From NCBI RefSeq assembly GCF_014287675.1, contig NZ_JACOPQ010000007.1, positions 62,001 to 126,000 of the forward strand: 64,000 nucleotides of DNA, written 5' to 3'. The stretch's first letter is position 1, and every line of letters starts with the position of its first letter. This stretch comes from Lawsonibacter faecis. Lineage in GTDB: Bacteria; Bacillota; Clostridia; Oscillospirales; Oscillospiraceae. This document shows, piece after piece, positions 58,044-64,000 of the stretch. The notes beneath the pieces were generated by a model that saw only the letters and a list, made by a program, of their open reading frames with translations, searched no databases and was not told the origin of the DNA. The position numbers and the translations under genes are program-made.

Positions 58044-59387
58044 TTGCACCGAGATCTGACCCGGGGAAGCGTCACCAAATCCATGCTGTTTTTCGCCCTG
58101 CCCATGATTCTGGGCAATCTCCTTCAGCAGCTCTATAACGTGGCGGACACGCTGATTGTGGGCAGGGGCATCGGTCCGGACGCTCTGGCGGCGGTGGGGT
58201 CCTCCTTCACGCTGATGACCTTTCTCACGTCCATCCTGCTGGGCCTGTGCATGGGCAGCGGTGTCTTCTTCTCCATGCTCTTCGGGGCGGGGGAGGAGGA
58301 GCGGCTCAGGGAGGGAATCTTCGTCTCCTTCGTCCTCATCGCCGGGGCGGCGCTTCTTCTCAATACGGCGGCGCTTGTGCTGCTGGACCCCATTCTGCGG
58401 CTTTTGCAGACGCCGGCGGAGATCTGCGCGGCCGCGAGGGAGTATCTGCGGGTGGTGTTCCTCGGCATTGGCTTCACGTTCCTCTACAATTTTTTTGCCG
58501 CCCTTCTGCGGGCGGTGGGTAACAGTGTGGCTCCGCTTTTGTTCCTGGGCGTATCCACCGCGTTGAATATTGCGCTGGATATCCTTTTCGTAATCATTAT
58601 TCCCTTTGGGGTTGCGGGCGCGGCGGCGGCTACCGTCATCGCCCAGGGCGTGTCCGCGCTGTGCATCGCAATTTACGCCCTCCGCCGCACCGGCCTGCTG
58701 CGGCTGGAGCGGCGGCATCTGCGCTTTCGGGCCGGGACCGTCAAGAGCATCGCGTCCTATTCGCTGCTGACCTGCGTACAGCAGTCGGTGATGAATTTCG
58801 GCATCCTGATGATTCAGGGGCTGGTGAACAGCTTCGGCGTCGCAGTCATGGCGGCGTTCGCCGCGGCGGTGAAAATCGACTCCTTTGCCTATATGCCGGT
58901 ACAGGACTTCGGGAACGCTTTTTCCACGTTCATCGCCCAGAACTACGGCGCGGGAGAGGGAAGGCGCATCCATGCCGGAATCCGCTCGGCGGTGGGGACG
59001 ACACTGGTTTTCTGTGTGGTTATCTCCCTGGGTGTGTTCCTCTTCGCACCGGAGCTAATGGGTATCTTCGTCGCCCCGGAGGAGACGGAGATTCTGGCCG
59101 TCGGCGTGGAGTACCTGCGTATTGAGGGGGCCTGCTACTGTGGGATCGGCTGCCTGTTCCTGCTCTACGGGCTGTACCGGGGCCTGGGGCGGCCTGGAAT
59201 GTCCGTGGTGCTGACTGCCGTTTCACTGGGCACCCGGGTGGCGCTGGCCTATCTGCTGGCCCCCATCCCCGCCTTTGGCCTCCCGGCCATCTGGTGGGCC
59301 ATCCCCATTGGGTGGGTGCTTGCGGATCTGACCGGACTGGCTTATTACCGGCAGAGGCGGGAGATGCTGCTGCCGCCTGAGGATTAG
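58044..59387 (+). CDS. MATE family efflux transporter
   Basis: A 447-residue protein with about twelve membrane segments in two similar halves: MLFFALPMILGNLLQQLYNVADTLIVGR in parts at the start, and the equivalent SYSLLTCVQQSVMNFGILMIQGLVNSFG after the middle. MATE proteins expel drugs or metabolites using Na+ or H+. The TTG start at 58044 has GGAGG 7 nt upstream. It ends at a strong terminator (59401-59441). Confidence 0.95.
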   Translation: MHRDLTRGSVTKSMLFFALPMILGNLLQQLYNVADTLIVGRGIGPDALAAVGSSFTLMTFLTSILLGLCMGSGVFFSMLFGAGEEERLREGIFVSFVLIAGAALLLNTAALVLLDPILRLLQTPAEICAAAREYLRVVFLGIGFTFLYNFFAALLRAVGNSVAPLLFLGVSTALNIALDILFVIIIPFGVAGAAAATVIAQGVSALCIAIYALRRTGLLRLERRHLRFRAGTVKSIASYSLLTCVQQSVMNFGILMIQGLVNSFGVAVMAAFAAAVKIDSFAYMPVQDFGNAFSTFIAQNYGAGEGRRIHAGIRSAVGTTLVFCVVISLGVFLFAPELMGIFVAPEETEILAVGVEYLRIEGACYCGIGCLFLLYGLYRGLGRPGMSVVLTAVSLGTRVALAYLLAPIPAFGLPAIWWAIPIGWVLADLTGLAYYRQRREMLLPPED

Positions 59388-59400
59388 CATAAACAGGCTG

Positions 59401-59441
59401 AAACGCCCGGCCCTGTCTTTTTGAGACAGGGCCGGGCGTTT
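59401..59441 (+). terminator. Terminator of the MATE gene
   Basis: Exact 18-nt arms (AAACGCCCGGCCCTGTCT and its complement) around TTTTG. Confidence 0.85.
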
Positions 59442-59576
59442 GCTCATAGCTGGGGCAGCATGGCGCGGAGGGCCTCCGTCACCTGCGGCAGGTCGCCGTC
59501 GCAGAGGAGAGCGCGCCTCGACCGGGCAAATCGGCCTATCAGAGCCCATCTGCTCATCTCCTGCCTGTAATGAGTA

Positions 59577-59608
59577 CGGGCGGCCCGGATGTTATCCCGG
59601 GCCGCCCG
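59577..59608. other. GC-rich inverted repeat beside repeat copy 2
   Basis: CGGGCGGCCCGG and CCGGGCCGCCCG form a perfect 12-bp stem with an 8-nt loop, 6 nt from the hairpin-4 end of the dispersed element. It may be part of the element's insertion context or a terminator for minus-strand transcription. Confidence 0.5.
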
Positions 59609-59614
59609 TCAGTC

Positions 59615-59804
59615 TGTCGAAAAAGTCCGGCAGGACTATTTCGGCAAAAAGCTGCATGGCGGATGGGGCTCGATTTCTGGGGAAAAGGTCGCCCCATCCG
59701 TCATGAGAAGTGTCATTTCACAGGCGCATATCCCCAGAAATGACGGATATTCATTTGATTCCGCCGTCCGCAGGCGGCGGAACTCTGCGGGGCTTTCTCT
59801 GCGG
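59615..59804 (-). repeat. Four-hairpin dispersed element, copy 2
   Basis: Inverted relative to copy 1 at 577-765. Stems: 59759-59768/59773-59782 (10 bp, CGCA loop as in copy 1, one T-G pair), 59712-59719/59737-59744 (8 bp, identical to copy 1), 59655-59669/59691-59705 (15 bp with one G-T pair) and 59615-59628/59633-59646 (one wobble, one mismatch). The 14-mer GGCTTTCTCTGCGG at 59791-59804 is the exact complement of copy 1's end. It lies between the MATE terminator and the TIGR04255 gene. Confidence 0.8.
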
Positions 59805-59871
59805 AGAAATTTCCGATAAGCTGAGCACGCGATATGCAGCGATGCATATCGCGTGCTTTTTATGCCCTGCG

Positions 59872-60660
59872 TCAGGTCATGGGCGTGGCGCCCATGGCGG
59901 TGTGGAGCTCAGAGGTCACCGCGCCCCGGAAGAGGCGGACGGCGTGCTGGTGCATGACGGCCAAATTGCCGGGCACCCGGTCTGCGGGGAGGTTCCCGGA
60001 CACGGAAAAGTCGTTGTCCAAAATGAACTTGACCTCCGGGTCCTTCTTGCCGCCGCCCAGAAGGCCGGGGCCTGCGTGGAGCTTGAGCCGGCAGTCCTCC
60101 AGGGCCATCTCCACGTCCAGCGAGCACTTGCCCACGGCCTTCTCGTCCACATCCTGCTCGGCCAGGATGCCCAGGAAGGCGGGGGCGATGAGGTCGGACC
60201 AGGCGCTGCCCTCCAGGTTCAGGGCCTTGCGGGAGAAGGCGTTGACGTACCTGAGGCCGATCCGCTCGAAGAAGGAGGGCTGGTAAATCTGGATGAACTC
60301 GGCCAGGGGCTTGTCCAGCCGCTGGGCGAAGTCTTCCCAGCGCTGATAGCGGAGGGTGGACAGGGCGATAAAGCTGTTGGTCAGGTTCAGCTTCCACAGC
60401 CCGTCGGCGGAGATAAAGGAGTAGTTGGTAATGGGCGCGCCCTGCTCCAGCCTGGCGTTGGGCGTGCCCAGGCCCGTCACCTTTGGGGCGGGCTGCTCAT
60501 GGTTCACCAGGTATCGGGGGAAGTCGCGGCGGACGGCCTCCTGAAATGCCGCGGGTTCCTTGGCGGAGATGGAGAGAATGGCGGGGAAGCGAAGCTGGCA
60601 GATGACCTCCACCAGAGGATTCACGGCGTATTGATACCGGTCGTAGTAGGAAAACAGCAT
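59872..60660 (-). CDS. TIGR04255 family protein
   Basis: A 262-residue protein of the TIGR04255 family: YAVNPLVEVICQLRFP at the start, and ALSTLRYQRWEDFAQRL and FFERIGLRYVNAF in the middle. Members are scattered in bacteria, often in accessory or defence-related regions, with no known chemistry. The gene stands alone here, reading into repeat copy 2. Start ATG 60660. Confidence 0.85.
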   Translation of the reverse strand: MLFSYYDRYQYAVNPLVEVICQLRFPAILSISAKEPAAFQEAVRRDFPRYLVNHEQPAPKVTGLGTPNARLEQGAPITNYSFISADGLWKLNLTNSFIALSTLRYQRWEDFAQRLDKPLAEFIQIYQPSFFERIGLRYVNAFSRKALNLEGSAWSDLIAPAFLGILAEQDVDEKAVGKCSLDVEMALEDCRLKLHAGPGLLGGGKKDPEVKFILDNDFSVSGNLPADRVPGNLAVMHQHAVRLFRGAVTSELHTAMGATPMT

Positions 60661-61007
60661 GGCGACCGCTCCTTTCTTTCAGTGGGATAACTATCTCCAT
60701 TTTACCCCGCCGGAGCGTTCGTGTCAAATGAGGACAGGGGAGAGTCAAATTGAGGTGGCCTTACAAGTGGCGTATCCGAATGTTAATTCATCAGCCTTGG
60801 CAGCGTTTAAGAGGCTGTCCGGCAAAGTGTGCTTCGGACTGATAAATTGACAGGAATCCTTACTGCACGATGTAATTTTATTGGGGAGTTCAATTGAAGA
60901 TCCATCAGATTATCATACTTTGGAATTTCCCGATACAAAAAAGGAAGACTTACTTTTGAAGTAAGTCTTCCCCGGCCGGCCGCTTAAGCGGCCGGCCATA
61001 AAAGCTG
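60661..61007. other. Intergenic region, AT-rich, no recognised gene
   Basis: About 220 nt (60720-60940) are clearly more AT-rich than the surroundings and contain no supported frame; it may be a worn-down remnant. The end near the phosphohexomutase gene holds two hairpins (60936-60997). Confidence 0.5.
60936..60997 (-). terminator. Double-hairpin terminator of the phosphohexomutase gene
   Basis: A perfect 24-bp palindrome GGCCGGCCGCTT/AAGCGGCCGGCC (60974-60997) is followed on the minus strand by GGAAGACTTACTT/AAGTAAGTCTTCC (60943-60971) and then six or seven T. Confidence 0.85.
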
Positions 61008-62429
61008 TTATTTAAGGTTGAGAAAGTCCTCCATCAGCTCCACGTACCTGCGGGCCTCGCGGAGATCGTCCATCTCGCAGAAGATGCGGATGAGCGGCTC
61101 GGTGCCGGAGAAGCGGCCGATAATCCAGCCGCCGTTTTTGAAGTAGACCTTACAGCCGTCGGCATAGCTGACCTTCTCCACCTCGCAGGGAAACTCAGGC
61201 AGCAGCTTATCCACCATCAAAGTCTTGTGGATGCGCTCCTTCTCGGAGTTGGAGAATTTGTAATCCCGCTCCTCCATCTCAAAGGCGCCGAACTGATCGG
61301 TGATGTCCTTGTAGATCTCTGAGAGCTTGCGGCCGGTGGTGGCGATCATCTCCACCAGCAGGGAGGCGGCGTAGATGCCGTCCTTGCCCTGGATGTGGCC
61401 CCGGACGGTGAGGCCGCCGGAGGACTCGCCGCCGATGACCGCCCCGGTCTCCGCCATCTTGCCGGAGATGTGCTTGAAGCCCACGGGCACCTCGTAGCAC
61501 TCCTCGCCGAAGCGGGCGGCGATGGCGTCCAGCAGATGGGTGGTGGCAATGTTGCGCACCGCCGCGCCGTGCCAGCCCTTGTATTTGAGAAGGTAGTAGT
61601 AGAGCAGCACCAGAATCTTGTTGGGATGGAGGAACTCTCCCGCGTCGTCGATGACGCCCAGCCGGTCGGCGTCGCCGTCGGTGGCGATGCCGATGTCGCA
61701 GTGGTTCTCAATGACGAAGTTCTGCAGGCCGATAAGGGTCTTCACATTGGGCGCAGGGAGGCGGCCGCCGAAGAGGGCGTCCCGGCGCTCGTGGATTACG
61801 TCCACATCGCAGCGGGCGGTGATGAGAATGGTCTGCAGGGCGGTTTTGCTGACCCCGTACATGGGGTCCAGCACCACCTTCAGACCCCGGGAGCGGATGG
61901 CGTCCATATTTACGGCCCGGATGATGGAGTCCACATACTGGTTCATGGGGTTGATGAGCTCGATGAGCCCGGCGCGGACGCCCTCCTCAAAGGGGACGGG
62001 GACATAGTCCGGCTCCTCCTCCAGGGCGTCGATATACCGCTCCAGGTCGGCTGTCACCACCTCGTCCGCGTCCCTGCCGCCCTTGGTAAAGACCTTGATA
62101 CCGTTGTAGATGGCGGGATTGTGGCTGGCGGTGACGGCCATGCCGTAGGAGAGGTCGTAGTACTTCACGGAGAACATGATGAGGGGCGTGGGGGCCTCCC
62201 GGTCCACCACCATGCAGCGGATGCCCTCGCCCGCCATGACCTCGGCGGCCCAATGGGCGGCCTCCTGGGAGAGGAAGCGGCGGTCGTACCCGATGAGAAA
62301 GCCCCGCTCGGCCACGCCCTCGTCCTTCATCTTGCGGCAGAGCGCCGCCGTCAGGAGCTGCACGTTGGCCCGGGTGAACTCGTCGCCGATGATGGCCCGC
62401 CAGCCGCCGGTACCGAATTTGATGCTCAT
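61008..62429 (-). CDS. Phosphoglucomutase/phosphomannomutase family protein
   Basis: A 473-residue alpha-D-phosphohexomutase. Signatures: FGTGGWRAIIGDEF at the start, catalytic TASHNPAIYNGIK with the phosphoserine, metal-binding DGDADRLG, sugar-binding GGESSGGL, and phosphate-binding GWIIGRFSGTEPLIRI. It interconverts hexose 1- and 6-phosphates; exact sugar specificity is not visible. With galU and pgi in the same window it fits the supply of sugar nucleotides. It may be co-transcribed with the GH94 gene upstream, whose product is a sugar 1-phosphate. Confidence 0.94.
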   Translation of the reverse strand: MSIKFGTGGWRAIIGDEFTRANVQLLTAALCRKMKDEGVAERGFLIGYDRRFLSQEAAHWAAEVMAGEGIRCMVVDREAPTPLIMFSVKYYDLSYGMAVTASHNPAIYNGIKVFTKGGRDADEVVTADLERYIDALEEEPDYVPVPFEEGVRAGLIELINPMNQYVDSIIRAVNMDAIRSRGLKVVLDPMYGVSKTALQTILITARCDVDVIHERRDALFGGRLPAPNVKTLIGLQNFVIENHCDIGIATDGDADRLGVIDDAGEFLHPNKILVLLYYYLLKYKGWHGAAVRNIATTHLLDAIAARFGEECYEVPVGFKHISGKMAETGAVIGGESSGGLTVRGHIQGKDGIYAASLLVEMIATTGRKLSEIYKDITDQFGAFEMEERDYKFSNSEKERIHKTLMVDKLLPEFPCEVEKVSYADGCKVYFKNGGWIIGRFSGTEPLIRIFCEMDDLREARRYVELMEDFLNLK

Positions 62430-62518
62430 AAGATTGCCTCCTTAAGAATAGACGGGGGATGCGGACTGCCACGTCGCTCCGCTCCTTGCAAGGACGCGGT
62501 TACGCAGGCCGGTCCGGC

Positions 62519-64000
62519 CTATCCCATTACCACGGTGACGGTGTTTTCGCTGCCCTGGGGCATGACGGGGACCAGGCCGCGCTCGCAGGGCCGGCCGTTG
62601 ACGGTCACGGACCTCACGCCCTTCTCCACCCCGTCCGGGTTTTGGACGGTGATGCGGTAGGTCGCGCCCCGCCAGACCCGGACGGCCTCAAAGCCGCTCC
62701 AGTCCCCGGGGATGCAGGGGTCCACCAGCAGGCCGTCGTACTGGGGCCGAAGGCCCAGGATGTACCGGGTGGCGGCGAAGTAGCTCCACCCGCCCGAGCC
62801 GGTCATGAAGGGATGCCGGGCCCGGCCGAAGGCGGTGTGGTCTCTGCCCATGATGAACTGGCAGTAGGAGTAGGGCTCGCTTTGACGGATTTCTATTTTA
62901 TCATTTTGCCGGGCGGGGCACAAGCTGTCGTAGAACTTCATGGCCCGGCCGCCCCGGCCCAGCATGGCCTCCGCGCACCATGCCCAGGGGTTGGGATGGG
63001 AGAAGATGGAGCCGTTCTCCTTCACGCCGGGGTAGACCCGGGTGACGAAGCCGATGGCGTCGTCGGGCACGGTGTAGCTGGGGGCGTTGAGCATGAGGCC
63101 GTACTCGGTGTAGAGGTAGTCGTTCACCGCGTCCATGGCGGCCACGCCCTTATCGTAGGGGGCCGCGCCGGAGAGGACGGCCCAGGTGTTGCTCTCCATA
63201 TGGACCTTGCCCTCGGTATCCGCCTGAGTGCCGATTTTCCTGCCGTCGGCGGTGACGCCCCGGAGGTACCAGCCGCCGTCCCAGAGCTCCCGGTCGCAGA
63301 CCTTGCCCACCTCGGTGCGCATGGCGCCGTAGTACCCGGCCTCACGCTCCCGGCCCATAAACCGGGCCAGCTCCACGAACTGCCCCAGAGCCCAGTGGTG
63401 GAGGAAGGAGACCATGGCGCTCTCGCCCCCGCCCAGATTCAGGCAGTCGTTCCAGTCGGCCCGCAGGCCCTTGCAAATTCCGTGAGCCCCCACCTGGGCG
63501 GCGGAGAAGTCCAGAATTTTGGTCATGTGCTCCCAAACCGTGCCCTCGCCGCCGTCGGCGTAGCCCACGGTCTCGTCCAGAAGGGAGAATTCGCCGGTCT
63601 CCTTCACGTACTCGGTGATGGCGGCGATGAGCCACAGCGCGTCGTCCGCGCAGGCGTCCTCAATGCCGTGGACGATGTCGTCCCGGGAGCGGGTGGGGAT
63701 GACGGTGGGGGACTTGTAGGGGGGCGCGGCCTTTTTCGGCTCGAACCAGGCGGGGTCGAAGAGGTGGAGGCCGTAGCCCTTGGCGGTGAGGCCCTGGAGG
63801 AGCTGCATGATGCGCTTTTTGCAGCCCCCGGGGTTGGAGTGGGGGATGGTCATGGCGTCCTGGGCGGTGTCCCGGTAGCCCAGGCCCGTCCGCCCCCCCA
63901 CCTCGATGAAGGAGGCGAAGCGGGAGAACATGACGTTCACCTCGCTCTGGTAGAGGGTCCAGGTGTTGAGCATGGTGTCCATATCCGCGTTGGGGGTGCG
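62519..64000 (-). CDS. GH94 family glycoside phosphorylase (5' end beyond window)
   Basis: The visible 493 residues are the catalytic (alpha/alpha)6 barrel and C-terminal domain of a GH94 phosphorylase: NTWTLYQSEVNVMFSRFASF, GLGYRDTAQDAM, DDALWLIAAITEYVKETGEFSLLDE in parts, the catalytic GLRADWNDCLNLGGGES and WYLRG. GH94 enzymes cleave beta-linked disaccharides such as cellobiose or chitobiose with phosphate, giving a sugar 1-phosphate; linkage cannot be read from this part. The frame runs off the right edge, so the N-terminal beta-sandwich is missing. The product would feed the phosphohexomutase 90 nt downstream. Confidence 0.9.
   Translation of the reverse strand, partial: RTPNADMDTMLNTWTLYQSEVNVMFSRFASFIEVGGRTGLGYRDTAQDAMTIPHSNPGGCKKRIMQLLQGLTAKGYGLHLFDPAWFEPKKAAPPYKSPTVIPTRSRDDIVHGIEDACADDALWLIAAITEYVKETGEFSLLDETVGYADGGEGTVWEHMTKILDFSAAQVGAHGICKGLRADWNDCLNLGGGESAMVSFLHHWALGQFVELARFMGREREAGYYGAMRTEVGKVCDRELWDGGWYLRGVTADGRKIGTQADTEGKVHMESNTWAVLSGAAPYDKGVAAMDAVNDYLYTEYGLMLNAPSYTVPDDAIGFVTRVYPGVKENGSIFSHPNPWAWCAEAMLGRGGRAMKFYDSLCPARQNDKIEIRQSEPYSYCQFIMGRDHTAFGRARHPFMTGSGGWSYFAATRYILGLRPQYDGLLVDPCIPGDWSGFEAVRVWRGATYRITVQNPDGVEKGVRSVTVNGRPCERGLVPVMPQGSENTVTVVMG

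Noticed and set aside
59444..59557. 37-codon frame on the minus strand (MSRWALIGRF...)
   Set aside because: Its ribosome site would abut the ATG with no spacing and no family is recognised; it may be a gene remnant but cannot be supported.
60659..60850. 63-codon plus-strand frame in the AT-rich gap
   Set aside because: It starts in the promoter region of the TIGR04255 gene, has no ribosome site and resembles no family.

Overview
The window is about 64 kb of GC-rich, gene-dense DNA from a spore-forming Gram-positive bacterium. A SpoIIE phosphatase (34584-36947) and a SleB cortex hydrolase (54501-55175) point to endospores. TTG and GTG starts behind strong GGAGG sites, BceRSAB-type transport, a QueT transporter and the high GC content suggest a gut clostridium of the Oscillospiraceae (Flavonifractor/Lawsonibacter-like). 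That placement is inference; there is no rRNA in the window. I found no tRNA, rRNA, CRISPR array, transposase or phage gene.

Layout, left to right. 1-370: 5' part of a YheO/PAS regulator. 818-4287 (minus): a DHHW / MBOAT acyltransferase / DUF4358 lipoprotein set, probably for acylation of a cell-surface polymer. 4522-5604: uridine kinase and a stalk-domain protein. 5955-21829 (minus): a single run of 13 genes forming a Ter (tellurium/stress) system with one good promoter at its 5' end (21924-21952) and a strong terminator at its 3' end (5863-5914). In transcription order it encodes TerA-like, AIM24, YceG-like, TelA, three TerD paralogues, an HpcH/HpaI-type lyase, two phosphoribosyltransferase-like proteins, a HAD phosphatase, a calcium-type P-ATPase and a TerD-vWA fusion. 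It combines TerD/vWA calcium-binding proteins, a calcium pump in place of TerC, and a translationally coupled four-enzyme module that looks biosynthetic.

22105-31014: DUF3795 and EFR1 redox proteins; two adjacent sigma factor / DUF4179-like anti-sigma pairs; the rpsF-ssb-rpsR operon; a small XRE regulator facing a short gene whose promoter is flanked by two matching inverted repeats; galU; and queT behind a structured leader that looks like a riboswitch. 31299-40839: an auto-regulated TetR-CPBP protease operon, a TraB/GumN protein, spoIIE, rubredoxin, dusB, a sigma/anti-sigma pair and secG. 40986-46606: a BceRSAB-type peptide-resistance locus with a recognisable operator and a 145-bp tandem repeat. 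46759-54446: a cysteine-desulfurase-like enzyme, a stalk/deacetylase-like protein, malic enzyme (its 3' end is repeated in tandem), a DUF4342 coiled-coil protein and a two-component system. 54501-64000: sleB, a small membrane protein, pgi, a P-loop protein, a MATE exporter, a TIGR04255 protein, a phosphohexomutase and a partial GH94 phosphorylase.

Besides the Ter operon, the most unusual signal is a roughly 190-bp element present twice in opposite orientation (577-765 and 59615-59804). It folds into four successive hairpins, and paired base changes between the copies keep the stems intact.
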